Positions 10,164 to 17,355 of a stretch of DNA of 20,104 bases are shown here, piece by piece. The notes under the pieces were generated by a model. The model saw only the letters and a list, made by a program, of their open reading frames with translations. It ran no database searches and had not been told where the DNA came from. The translations under genes were made by a program, and so were the position numbers. Numbering within the stretch: the stretch's first letter is position 1; each line of letters starts with the position of its first letter. The stretch spans positions 1-20,104 of the forward strand of contig CAZXWJ010000058.1 of the NCBI GenBank assembly GCA_964644375.1. Direction: 5' to 3'. This stretch comes from CAYNYM01 sp964644375. Lineage in GTDB: Bacteria; Desulfobacterota; DSM-4660; Desulfatiglandales; HGW-15.

Positions 10164-11390
10164 ATGGCCCGATGCAACATTTTATGTTGGAACCCGGCAA
10201 AGCATGTAACCAGGGGATTTATCCTCCTGTACGCCCTCTTGCTCCTGTGTCTCGTGCCGCAGCATGCAATGGCCTTGGAACCGAAATCAGGGCCATCCGG
10301 GAGAACTTCACCGCACAGGCAGATTCTCCAGGGTATTGAATTGCTTTATGACGCCCAATACCAACAGGCGGACCGCCTCTTTACCCGGGCCATCTCACAA
10401 TTCCCGGAGGACCCCGAGGGCTATTTTTATTCGGCTATGGTCACATGGTCCCTTCTTTCGGCCGGATTTTGGACCGAAAAGGATGTCGAAGAATTCCGAC
10501 ATCGCATCGACAAGGCCATCGCCGTTTCGAGAAAGAGGATTACCCAACAGGAAGAGGACGCCCAGGCCCATTTCTATCTTGGAGGCGCCCTGGGTTTCAA
10601 AGGCCGATTCAAGCTCATGCAACGCAGTTGGATTGCCTCTTTTTTTCTTGCCATGGATGCCGCCGAGGCCCTGAGGACCTGTAAAAGGCTTAATAAGGAC
10701 AATCGCGATGTCCTGCTGGGTCTGGGGACATTCGACTATTACACCTCCCGACTGTCGGGAGTCATAAAGTTTTTGTCCTACCTTCTGCTTTCACGCGAAG
10801 GCAAGGAAGAGGGGCTCCGAAAACTTCATATTGCCGCCGCAGAGGGAACTTATTCGGTATTCGAATCCAAGAGTGTACTTCTGCACATCTATCTCTTTAT
10901 GGAAGATGATCACCGCAAGGCTCTCCCTTTGGCCAGAGAAATGGCGGAAAAATTCGATAGAAATCCCAGGTACAAATTTCTTGAGGGCGTGACCTATGTG
11001 ATGTTGAATATGGACCCGGAGTACAGACAGGTTGTTGAATATCTACGGAATAAGGGAGAAAGTTTCGACTCAAAGTCCCATTCCTTTATTTGGATCAATC
11101 AGGCCCATTATTTAGAAGCCTGCTATGATCTTTTTCATTTCTCTTACAACGAGGCGAGGATAAAACTCACGCGTGTGCTTGAGCAATCCGATCCTCTGTC
11201 AGACCCTGCAATGGTTGCCTGGCCCCTTTTAAAAATCGGAATGAGCTACGATTTAGAAGGAAAGAGGGAAAGGGCACTGGAGTACTATTCCCGGATTCGC
11301 AACATGGAAAACGGCTCCGGGGCTCAGTTCCTGGCTGAAAAATTTATGGAAGACCCGGTAACCAGTGGAGATAACTTTATTGCATACTAA
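10164..11390 (+). CDS. Exported TPR-repeat protein of unknown function, next to a TRAP transporter
   Basis: This 408-residue protein has a signal peptide: basic residues K13 and R17, a hydrophobic run 18-32, and an AMA cleavage site after A37. The mature part is helical and contains tetratricopeptide-like repeats, for example around YDAQYQQADRLFTRAISQFPEDPEGYF and near the C-terminus LLKIGMSYDLEGKRERALEYYSRI. No enzymatic motif is seen. It stands first in a cluster with TatT, DctP, DctQ and DctM, so a periplasmic role with that transporter is a reasonable inference, but I do not recognise a named family. The start at 10164 is chosen because it precedes the signal peptide; the ribosome binding site there is weak (GTAGG), and the frame is open back to a TTG at 10038, which would add 42 unconvincing residues. 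Confidence 0.72.
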   Translation: MARCNILCWNPAKHVTRGFILLYALLLLCLVPQHAMALEPKSGPSGRTSPHRQILQGIELLYDAQYQQADRLFTRAISQFPEDPEGYFYSAMVTWSLLSAGFWTEKDVEEFRHRIDKAIAVSRKRITQQEEDAQAHFYLGGALGFKGRFKLMQRSWIASFFLAMDAAEALRTCKRLNKDNRDVLLGLGTFDYYTSRLSGVIKFLSYLLLSREGKEEGLRKLHIAAAEGTYSVFESKSVLLHIYLFMEDDHRKALPLAREMAEKFDRNPRYKFLEGVTYVMLNMDPEYRQVVEYLRNKGESFDSKSHSFIWINQAHYLEACYDLFHFSYNEARIKLTRVLEQSDPLSDPAMVAWPLLKIGMSYDLEGKRERALEYYSRIRNMENGSGAQFLAEKFMEDPVTSGDNFIAY

Positions 11391-11457
11391 ATGACCTTCA
11401 TCTGATTCTTGCCCCTTAACCTTGGGGCAATCAAAATGAATGAAAGAGGGTTCTCGT

Positions 11458-12327
11458 ATGAAAAAGAACCTGTTTCTGCTCTGCCTTTTTGTCTTCTCGG
11501 CGTTTATACCGGGTGGCTGTGTCAAACTTGCGATCAGGCTATCCCCTTCACTGGTCTCTGATATTGAAGAGGCCATTTTTGAAGAATGTGATCCTGAAAT
11601 GGCGAGAGACGCCATCCCGGCGAATTTAAAACTCCTCGAAGGCCTCCTGAAAAGCGACCCGGAAAACCGGCATGTCCTGCTGGCACTTTGCCAGAGTCTC
11701 AGTGGTTATGGCATGCTATTCGTCGAGGATGAAGCGCCGGACAGGGCCTCCGCTCTATATCTTAGGGCCAGAGATTTCGGGATCAGGGCACTTGGGGAAA
11801 AAGGAGAATACCTGAGGCATCCCGAAATGTTTGGGCCGGATGCATACAAATGGCTGAAAACCTTTTCAGAGGAGGACTTTGAGGCCCTTTTCTGGGTTAC
11901 CTTATCTTGGAATGCCTGGGTCAAACTCAATCCGGACAAGCCCTTTGCGATCGCCCATCTTCCTGTCTTGGAAGCCTGCACGCAAAAAATCACGGAAATG
12001 GACGGTGATTATATGTACGGATTGCCATGGCTCTTAATGGGCACCGCCCTGGCAGCTCGCCCCCCTCTTTTTGGCGGCGATCTGAACCGGTCGAAACAAG
12101 CCTTTGAACGGGCATTGAAAATAAGTCAGGGGCGATTTCATCTTGTTCAGTACTATTACGCCAGGTACTATGCCGTCAGAGTTCAAGACAAGGTCCTATT
12201 TTTTCGCTTGCTCCGTAATATTTTGAAAGGAGACCCCCAAGGGCTGAAAGGTGTTTGCCTGATCAATGCCGTCGCCCGGGAGAAAGCCAAAACGCTCGAA
12301 AAACAAGCAGAGGAGCTGTTCTTTTAG
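11458..12327 (+). CDS. tatT: TatT-type TRAP transporter-associated TPR lipoprotein
   Basis: This 289-residue protein has a lipoprotein signal peptide (KKN, hydrophobic run, then IPGGC at 17-21), so it is probably lipidated at C21 and tethered in the periplasm. The helical remainder with the ARPPLFGGDLNRSKQAFERAL segment (FGGD at 205-208) matches the TatT family, first described as Treponema pallidum Tp0956. There it forms a complex with the TRAP binding protein TatP and is thought to help handle hydrophobic ligands. The ATG at 11458 is chosen because AGAGGG lies 7 nt upstream; ATG codons at 11436 (other frame) and 11440 (in frame) are less well placed. dctP begins 9 bp after the stop, so the two are translated together. 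Confidence 0.82.
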   Translation: MKKNLFLLCLFVFSAFIPGGCVKLAIRLSPSLVSDIEEAIFEECDPEMARDAIPANLKLLEGLLKSDPENRHVLLALCQSLSGYGMLFVEDEAPDRASALYLRARDFGIRALGEKGEYLRHPEMFGPDAYKWLKTFSEEDFEALFWVTLSWNAWVKLNPDKPFAIAHLPVLEACTQKITEMDGDYMYGLPWLLMGTALAARPPLFGGDLNRSKQAFERALKISQGRFHLVQYYYARYYAVRVQDKVLFFRLLRNILKGDPQGLKGVCLINAVAREKAKTLEKQAEELFF

Positions 12328-12336
12328 GAGGATAGT

Positions 12337-13356
12337 GTGAAAAAAAATACCGTCCTTTCGATCATCCTGTTTCTATGTCTTGCGATGGGTCTGCTCAGCG
12401 CTGGACCTCCCGATGTCGCGGCCAAGCCCTTTTTCATCAAATTCGCTACGCTGGCCCCGGAAGGTTCCACCTGGATGAAACACATGCGTCGATTCGACAG
12501 GACTATCAGAGAGAAAAGCGGAGGACGGCTCGGTTTCAGGATTTACCCAGGCGGAATCGCCGGTGACGAGTTGGATGTTTTGAGAAAGCTCAGAATCGGA
12601 CAAATTCACTGTGCAGCCTTTTCAGGCGTGGGATTCGGCCAGATACTTCCCATGGTAAGAATCCTTGACCTTCCCTTTCTCTTTAGAGACTCCAGTGAGG
12701 CGGACCTCGTTCACACCTCCTTGGAGGATTTTTTTTCAGAGCGATTTCGGGAAAAAAATTTTGTGCTGCTTGCATGGGCAGAGGTCGGTAACGTCCACCT
12801 ATTTTCCCGAAAACCTATTCGAAAAGTGGAGGATCTGGCCGGACTCAAGGTGTGGACATGGTCAGGAGATCCCATTTCCAAAGCGACTTTTTCCCTCATG
12901 GGAACCCAACCGATCCCTCTTTCCATCACTGATGTCACGACGGCCCTCAACACCGGGATGGTGGATACGGTCTATGCACCTCCTCTGGGCGCCCTCGCGC
13001 TCCAATGGTACCGTTCCCTGAAATTCATGACTGCCATGCCCCTTGCCCATTCAACAGGCGCGGTGCTCCTTTCCCGAAAGGCAGCCCTGAAAATCCCGAC
13101 TCCCCTGTTGACAATGCTCATTGTTGAATGCCGTCGTGCAATGATTGATCTTACGGCTGAATTGCGCGCTCAGACGGATGAATCCCTGCATGTCATTGAA
13201 AACAGCGGGTTGACCCTGCTTCCCGTTCCTGAAGAAGAAGACCTGAAAAACTTTCAAAGAATTCACAATCAAGTTGCACAAGGCTTTTGCGGTAAGATGT
13301 ATCCCTCTGAACTCTTGGATCGCGTCTATAAAATTCTCAAACGACCTCAACGATGA
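12337..13356 (+). CDS. dctP: TRAP transporter substrate-binding protein, DctP family (TatP-like)
   Basis: This 339-residue periplasmic binding protein has a signal peptide (about 1-29, ending in VAA) followed by the FATLAPEGSTWMKHMRRF opening typical of DctP proteins, the GGIAGDELDVLRKLRIGQI segment near 72-90, and the ITDVTTALNTGMVD segment near 197-210. The ligand-contact stretch usually reading K-x-R-V/T is KVWTWSGDP here (W173, W175), so the conserved arginine that pairs with a substrate carboxylate is missing. This fits the TatT-associated subgroup, in which the ligand is not the usual C4-dicarboxylate or sialic acid. Translation starts at GTG with a strong AGGAGG overlapping the tatT stop. 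The substrate is unknown. Confidence 0.88.
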   Translation: MKKNTVLSIILFLCLAMGLLSAGPPDVAAKPFFIKFATLAPEGSTWMKHMRRFDRTIREKSGGRLGFRIYPGGIAGDELDVLRKLRIGQIHCAAFSGVGFGQILPMVRILDLPFLFRDSSEADLVHTSLEDFFSERFREKNFVLLAWAEVGNVHLFSRKPIRKVEDLAGLKVWTWSGDPISKATFSLMGTQPIPLSITDVTTALNTGMVDTVYAPPLGALALQWYRSLKFMTAMPLAHSTGAVLLSRKAALKIPTPLLTMLIVECRRAMIDLTAELRAQTDESLHVIENSGLTLLPVPEEEDLKNFQRIHNQVAQGFCGKMYPSELLDRVYKILKRPQR

Positions 13357-13393
13357 ATAATTACGGAATGATATTCAAATTTATTCAGGATAA

Positions 13394-13415
13394 CCCCGGC
13401 GCCTTTTTCGGGGGG
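13394..13415 (+). promoter_or_regulatory. Hairpin covering the dctQ ribosome binding site
   Basis: CCCCG (13394-13398) can pair with CGGGG (13409-13413) around a 10-nt loop. The 3' arm lies inside the G-run that serves as Shine-Dalgarno for the dctQ ATG at 13424. The stem is not followed by a T-run, so it does not look like a terminator. It could lower translation of the membrane subunits relative to the abundant binding protein; this is an inference. Confidence 0.4.
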
Positions 13416-13423
13416 AAAAAATC

Positions 13424-13951
13424 ATGAGAATTCTGAAGGGCATCGAAAGGGGGCTTGCCCGTATTGAGGGTTGGCTGATCGTATTTTTTCTAAGCCTTAT
13501 GGTCATTCTGACCTTCCTTCAGGTCCTCCTCAGGGCCCTTTCAATCCATACACACCTGCGTTGGGCAAGCGCCTTGATGGGAGTGCTCGACTGGTCCGAA
13601 CCGTTCGTAAGGCTTCTGGTCCTGTGGTTGACATTCCTTGGGGCTTCTCTTCTCACTAGAGAAAACAAACACATCAGGATAGATCTCATGTCGGAACTGC
13701 TCCCCTCCCGTTGGCAGCCTCTCTGGGAATGTACGCTTTCCGTAGTCTGTATTGTCGTATTGGCCTTCGTGCTAAAGGCCTCAATAGACTACGTCCGCAT
13801 GGAGATGACTTATGGGGGCATGTTGTTTCTTGAGATACCTACCTGGATTGCGCAGGCGATTATACCCCTGGGATTTACCACGATCCTGTTCCGGTTTTTT
13901 TTGAGAACCCTGGAACAGAGCATCACCCTATGGAGAGGTTTCAGGAGATGA
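13424..13951 (+). CDS. dctQ: TRAP transporter small membrane subunit, DctQ family
   Basis: This 175-residue protein has four hydrophobic segments (about 17-38, 60-80, 100-120 and 137-158) as expected for DctQ. It includes the family-typical stretch LLVLWLTFLGASLLTRENKHIRIDL (about 64-88), which connects helix 2 to the cytoplasmic loop. With DctM it forms the ion-driven membrane part of the transporter. A G-rich Shine-Dalgarno lies about 8-10 nt upstream, partly in a hairpin. The gene begins 67 bp after dctP and its stop overlaps the dctM start (ATGA). Confidence 0.9.
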   Translation: MRILKGIERGLARIEGWLIVFFLSLMVILTFLQVLLRALSIHTHLRWASALMGVLDWSEPFVRLLVLWLTFLGASLLTRENKHIRIDLMSELLPSRWQPLWECTLSVVCIVVLAFVLKASIDYVRMEMTYGGMLFLEIPTWIAQAIIPLGFTTILFRFFLRTLEQSITLWRGFRR

Positions 13952-15219
13952 TCCCGTCCCTGGCCATTCTTCTCGGTCTCTTAGCGGTCCTCGGTTTGCC
14001 CATCTTTGTCACCATACTGGGCGCGGCCATGCTCGGGCTAAACGCAAACCTCGTCGAACTAGCCGCAATTCCTATTGAGATATTCAGGCTCGCCAACTCA
14101 CCGGTCCTACTGGCTATTCCTCTCTTTACTTTTGCCGGATACCTTCTGAGCGAGGGCGGTACGTCCGCCCGCCTGGTCAAATTTTCAAGGACTTTGTTCG
14201 GATGGATACCTGGAGGATTAGGGATTGTGGCCCTGGTTTCCTGTGCATTTTTTACCGCCGTCACCGGTGCCACGGGGATTACCATCATCGCGCTCGGAGG
14301 ACTTCTTTTTCCAGCCCTCCTCTCAGAAGGATACGGTGAAAAATTTTCTCTGGGCCTCGTGACGACATCCGGCAGTCTCGGGCTGCATTTCCCTCCCAGC
14401 CTTGCCATTATACTCTATGGCTTTGTCTCCGGTGTAAACATCGAAAAACTTTTTTTGGCTGGTTTGCTTCCAGGCATCCTTATGATACTTGTCCCGTCCC
14501 TATTTTCAGTATACATGGGCAAAAAATGGAGGTTGGAACGACCTGCCTTTTCATTAAACGAATTTATCTTGTCTCTCAAGCAGTCTGCCTGGGAATTACC
14601 CATTCCCTTCCTGATCATCGCCGGAATCTATTTCGGTGTCGCCACCGCCACTGAGGCATCTGCTCTAACGGTCGTCTATGTGCTTTTCATCAAGACCCTT
14701 GTTTTTAAGGAACTGACCCTCAAACAAGACATTCCCAGAATCATGAGGCAGAGTACGAAAATGGTCGGGGGAATCATGATCATCCTGGGAGCGGCCCTCG
14801 GATTCACGAATTACCTGGTCGATGCCTTCATTCCGATGAGGATCCTTGAAATCATGGAAGGCATGGTCCAAAGCAAAATCGGATTGCTTTTCATCTTGAA
14901 TTTCTTTCTCATCCTCGTTGGATGCATGATGGATATTTTCAGCGCGATCCTAGTGGTGGTGCCTCTTATTATGCCCTTGGCCGATCGATTCGGTATCGAA
15001 CCTCTCCACCTCGGGGTTATTTTTCTAGCAAATCTCGGCATCGGTTATAATACGCCCCCTGTTGGTCTTAATCTGTTTATTTCCAGTTCCCGATTCGATC
15101 GACCGATCGTCCAACTCTACAAGGCCACTTTACCCTTTCTCGGGCTTCTGCTCCTCACCCTCATGCTGATCACCTATTGGCCCCCGCTCACCCTGTTTTT
15201 ACCCTCCCTTCTGGATTGA
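13948..15219 (+). CDS. dctM: TRAP transporter large membrane subunit, DctM family
   Basis: This 423-residue polytopic protein of about 12 membrane segments is the ion-coupled permease that accepts solute from DctP. Family features include the opening LAILLGLLAVLGLPIFVTILG, SPVLLAIPLFTFAGYLLSEGG, the GATGITIIALGGLLFPALLSEGY segment and the C-terminal LGVIFLANLGIGYNTPPVGLNLF. The start at 13948 gives an ATGA overlap with dctQ and aligns with the usual N-terminus of DctM; an in-frame ATG at 13930 would add six polar residues. TRAP systems use H+ or Na+ gradients, and Na+ is common; the ion here is not shown by the sequence alone. Confidence 0.92.
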   Translation: MIPSLAILLGLLAVLGLPIFVTILGAAMLGLNANLVELAAIPIEIFRLANSPVLLAIPLFTFAGYLLSEGGTSARLVKFSRTLFGWIPGGLGIVALVSCAFFTAVTGATGITIIALGGLLFPALLSEGYGEKFSLGLVTTSGSLGLHFPPSLAIILYGFVSGVNIEKLFLAGLLPGILMILVPSLFSVYMGKKWRLERPAFSLNEFILSLKQSAWELPIPFLIIAGIYFGVATATEASALTVVYVLFIKTLVFKELTLKQDIPRIMRQSTKMVGGIMIILGAALGFTNYLVDAFIPMRILEIMEGMVQSKIGLLFILNFFLILVGCMMDIFSAILVVVPLIMPLADRFGIEPLHLGVIFLANLGIGYNTPPVGLNLFISSSRFDRPIVQLYKATLPFLGLLLLTLMLITYWPPLTLFLPSLLD

Positions 15220-15384
15220 TTTTTCCTTCGAATCCCCTGCAGATATTTCGCCCGACATCGGCTTGATTTCTCTGATGCCCGTGATTAGTTTTTAAAAACA
15301 AAAATAATGAAACCTTTTTCCATTGTTTTGCTCTAAAAAGAGTATGCTATGAATACCTAATGAATTTATTGGAGGTGAAGGGAT

Positions 15385-15600
15385 ATGCCGATTTATGAAT
15401 ACAGGTGCAAAAAATGCGGACATGTTTTCGAGCAACTGGTATTGAGCTCCGATAAAGGTGAGGGTTACCCATGCCCCGAATGCGGTGATGAAGATACCAG
15501 CCGATTAATGTCTTCCTTCTCCTGCAACTCTTCCGAATCCGCCGGTGGCAGTGACTCATTTCCTTCATCCTGCGCCTCACCTTCCGGAGGATTCTCCTGA
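15385..15600 (+). CDS. FmdB-family zinc ribbon protein
   Basis: This 71-residue protein opens with MPIYEYRCKKCGHVFEQL and has CxxC pairs at C8/C11 and C30/C33, forming the zinc ribbon of the FmdB family of putative regulatory proteins. The serine- and glycine-rich tail (about 43-71) is typical of the family and probably disordered. A strong GGAGGTGA lies 8 nt before the ATG. Function is not established; members are widespread in bacteria and were named from a formamide/formate metabolism locus. A 165-bp gap to dctM suggests its own promoter, though I see no clear boxes. Confidence 0.88.
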   Translation: MPIYEYRCKKCGHVFEQLVLSSDKGEGYPCPECGDEDTSRLMSSFSCNSSESAGGSDSFPSSCASPSGGFS

Positions 15601-15651
15601 GCCTGACCTTTACGGCCGTGCGCTGTAGAAAACGATAAGATTTCCCATCCC

Positions 15652-15664
15652 TTTAACCGTTAAA
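15652..15664. repeat. 13-bp inverted repeat between fmdB and the small membrane ORF
   Basis: TTTAAC-C-GTTAAA is a perfect dyad with one central base, about 108 bp upstream of the small membrane protein's ATG. It could be an operator, but an AT-rich dyad of this size can arise by chance. Confidence 0.25.
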
Positions 15665-15772
15665 TCAGGACAGGATACTAACCGGTCATGTCAGACGTGA
15701 AGGTTTTTGCTCCCTTTTTTGAAAGAGGATTACGCGTTGCCGGAAAGTAAAGGAGAGAAAGGAAAAAGTCAA

Positions 15773-15937
15773 ATGGGTATCGGTTGGTTGCTATTGTTCA
15801 TTGTCGCCTGGATCGTTCTTCAGGCCTATGTTCTTCCCAAATTTGGTGTTTCAACGTGACTGAGGCAGGGTTGCCGGACAGGCGACCAGATTCACAAACC
15901 TCAATCTCAAGATATCAACAAAAAAAAGGAGCCATAA
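15773..15937 (+). CDS. Candidate small membrane selenoprotein with in-frame TGA (54 residues if read through)
   Basis: ATG at 15773 opens a 28-codon frame, MGIGWLLLFIVAWIVLQA then YVLPKFGVST, which forms one membrane helix followed by an amphipathic end. The frame meets TGA at 15857-15859 and then stays open for 25 codons to TAA at 15935. Read as selenocysteine, the junction is GVST-U-LRQGC, with a cysteine five residues after U and a basic, polar tail ending in NKKKEP. A SECIS-like hairpin lies directly behind the TGA (listed separately). AAAGGA is about 9 nt upstream of the ATG. If TGA is a plain stop, the product is a 28-residue membrane peptide ending at 15859. The redox role, partner and family are unknown to me. 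The coding call rests on the hydrophobic N-terminus, the start context and the hairpin. Confidence 0.55.
15857..15887 (+). promoter_or_regulatory. SECIS-like element directly after an in-frame TGA
   Basis: TGA at 15857-15859 is followed by a perfect 7-bp stem: GGTTGCC (15869-15875) pairs with GGCGACC (15881-15887), including one U-G pair, around the 5-nt loop GGACA (15876-15880). The loop begins 16 nt after the TGA and has G at its first two positions. Bacterial SECIS elements are small hairpins just downstream of UGA with a loop of a few bases containing an early G at roughly this distance. The fit is by geometry only; SelB binding is not demonstrated. Confidence 0.5.
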
Positions 15938-15964
15938 CTTTTACCCATTTGGTAAGCTATGGCT
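15920..15964 (-). terminator. Intrinsic terminator of the F0 (atp) operon
   Basis: On the minus strand, GAGCCATA (15957-15964) pairs with TATGGCTC (15929-15936), enclosing an inner TTACC/GGTAA stem, and the RNA then runs into eight consecutive U (plus-strand A-run 15920-15927). It lies about 40 bp after the atpF stop. No T-run exists on the plus strand, so termination is leftward only. A second small stem, GATACC/GGTATC (15977-15994), stands between atpF and this terminator. Confidence 0.75.
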
Positions 15965-16003
15965 CGTGTATCCTTCGATACCGTAAGGGGTATCAAGAAA
16001 TTA

Positions 16004-16618
16004 TTAAGAGGTAACTCGATTTACCTGTGCGGGCTGGCCCTTGATATCAATGACAAATTTCTCGACCAGTGTTTCGTTGTCCTCTTCCGTGACACCCCTT
16101 GTGAGTTTTTCCTTCACCATATCGATAGCCATATCCACCATTTTGTCGGACAGGGCTTTTTGAGCCTTCTGTATGGCATATTTAGCATAATTCTCAGCAT
16201 CATGAACCATCTTTTCCGCTGAGAGTCGACCCTCTTCGATGATCGTTTCCTTCTCTCTTTCGCCTATTTGAAGAATGTTCTGTTTAATCTCTTCGACGTT
16301 CTTCTCCACATCCTTCAGTTTCTCGGCCTCGGCGTCCCTCAGGGATTTGGTGTCTTCCTTTTGGCCATTAATCGTGTCGAATTCTTTTGCCAACTTACCT
16401 CTGACCCCGATGAAATATTTCATCATGGGAGTCTTACCGTATTTTATAAACAGGAAGACAAGGATACCAAAATTCACAAAAAGCATCACATTGTCATAAA
16501 TCTTTCTTCCCGAAGAAGACCCCTCCCCAGCAAACACATCAGATGTGAAAATTAATGGACTCAAGGCCGTACCGATTATCAAAAGCACCAGAAGACGTTT
16601 TTTGGAGACGAATTTCAA
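16004..16618 (-). CDS. atpF: ATP synthase F0 subunit b, with signal-peptide-like N-terminus
   Basis: This 204-residue protein of the peripheral stalk begins with a signal-peptide-like segment (KKRLLVLLIIGTALSPLIFTSDVFAGEG, about 6-33). A membrane anchor follows (about 42-58, NVMLFVNFGILVFLFIK), then a long charged coiled coil (about 75-185) typical of b subunits. Extra N-terminal leader sequences are seen in b subunits of several Desulfobacterota. Translation starts at TTG in a TTGA overlap with the preceding b' stop; AGGAGG lies 8 nt upstream and no ATG is available nearby, so the TTG start is well supported. It is the last gene of the operon before an intrinsic terminator. The delta and F1 genes that often follow are absent. 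Confidence 0.85.
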   Translation of the reverse strand: MKFVSKKRLLVLLIIGTALSPLIFTSDVFAGEGSSSGRKIYDNVMLFVNFGILVFLFIKYGKTPMMKYFIGVRGKLAKEFDTINGQKEDTKSLRDAEAEKLKDVEKNVEEIKQNILQIGEREKETIIEEGRLSAEKMVHDAENYAKYAIQKAQKALSDKMVDMAIDMVKEKLTRGVTEEDNETLVEKFVIDIKGQPAQVNRVTS

Positions 16619-17046
16619 CCTTCAATCCTCCTGCCGAACACGTTTAAGATGATGTCATCAGCCAGGGTTACCGCCTCATCACGTAAAAGCGGTTGCACTT
16701 TCTGTATTTCTCTTTCAGCGTCGCTGTCAGCTTTATCTCGAATTGAAGCGACTTTTTCCTGTGAATCCCTGATGTATTCATCTACGATACCGAAGGCATC
16801 ACTCTTGACCCTGTCTCTTTCTTGAAAGGCCACTTTTCGCGCATTGGACTGTTCGGATACGAATTCCTTTTTCATACGTTCCGTTTCCAGTTCCAGATCC
16901 GTTATCTCACCTTTGGTCTTCGCAATATACTCCGCCCGATCACCAATCATTTTCAAGATCGGTTGTATCATGAGACGGTTCAGGATATACACCAGAATCA
17001 GGAAATGAATAATCTGAACAACCAGGGTTGCGTTAATACTAATCAT
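16615..17046 (-). CDS. atpF: ATP synthase F0 subunit b' (second peripheral-stalk subunit)
   Basis: This 143-residue protein has one N-terminal membrane segment (about 5-24, INATLVVQIIHFLILVYILN) followed by the RLMIQPILKMIGDR region and a long charged helix. This is the usual shape of the short b' protein that pairs with b in organisms with a heterodimeric stalk. The ATG has a GGTGGGG upstream. It lies 23 bp after the single-hairpin c gene, and its stop overlaps the b start. Order b' then b is as in alphaproteobacterial and many deltaproteobacterial operons. Confidence 0.85.
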   Translation of the reverse strand: MISINATLVVQIIHFLILVYILNRLMIQPILKMIGDRAEYIAKTKGEITDLELETERMKKEFVSEQSNARKVAFQERDRVKSDAFGIVDEYIRDSQEKVASIRDKADSDAEREIQKVQPLLRDEAVTLADDIILNVFGRRIEG

Positions 17047-17069
17047 GATTCCCCACCGATTGGGTCAGC

Positions 17070-17315
17070 CTACACCACAAAAAGAAGCAGCAAAGCGACG
17101 ACCAGCGAATAAATTCCCGTTGATTCCGAAACGGCCTGCCCTACAAGCATGGTTCTCGTTAGTAAACCGGCTTCTTGAGGTTTTCTTCCGATAGCTTCAC
17201 AGGCTTTACCTCCAACAAATCCTTCACCGACACCAGGCCCGATAGCACCCAGTCCCATGGCTACGCCTGCACCCAAAAAAGCCGCTGCTTTGACTAGATC
17301 TACACCTTCAATCAT
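17070..17315 (-). CDS. atpE: ATP synthase F0 subunit c, single hairpin, Na+-type ion site
   Basis: This 81-residue rotor subunit has two membrane helices joined by the polar loop GRKPQE (R44). The essential carboxylate is E64 in LVGQAVSESTGIYSLV. With V62, S65, T66 and Y69 it reproduces the Na+ signature of the Ilyobacter tartaricus c ring (V63, E65, S66, T67, Y70 there). The helix-1 ligand position, Q32 in Ilyobacter, is E31 here, giving a two-carboxylate site as described for Fusobacterium nucleatum. The ATG at 17315 is chosen because it has a strong GGGAGG 6 nt upstream and gives a normal c length; the frame is open further upstream, overlapping the fused c gene. Its strong ribosome binding site suits the main ring component. 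Confidence 0.9.
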   Translation of the reverse strand: MIEGVDLVKAAAFLGAGVAMGLGAIGPGVGEGFVGGKACEAIGRKPQEAGLLTRTMLVGQAVSESTGIYSLVVALLLLFVV

Positions 17316-17355
17316 TTTTTGCCTCCCAAAGTCATTTAAAAGCAAGGATAAAAAA

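Noticed and set aside
11411..11428. GCCCC/GGGGC stem between the TPR gene and tatT
   Set aside because: It is a 5-bp stem not followed by a T-run and lies only about 30 bp before tatT in a cotranscribed cluster, so terminator function is not supported.
15977..15994. GATACC/GGTATC hairpin between atpF and the terminator
   Set aside because: It has six pairs with no T-run on either strand. It may add to the downstream terminator but cannot be called a separate element.
15959..16222. Plus-strand 87-codon frame overlapping the end of atpF
   Set aside because: It is antisense to atpF, and its start lies inside the terminator hairpin of the atp operon.
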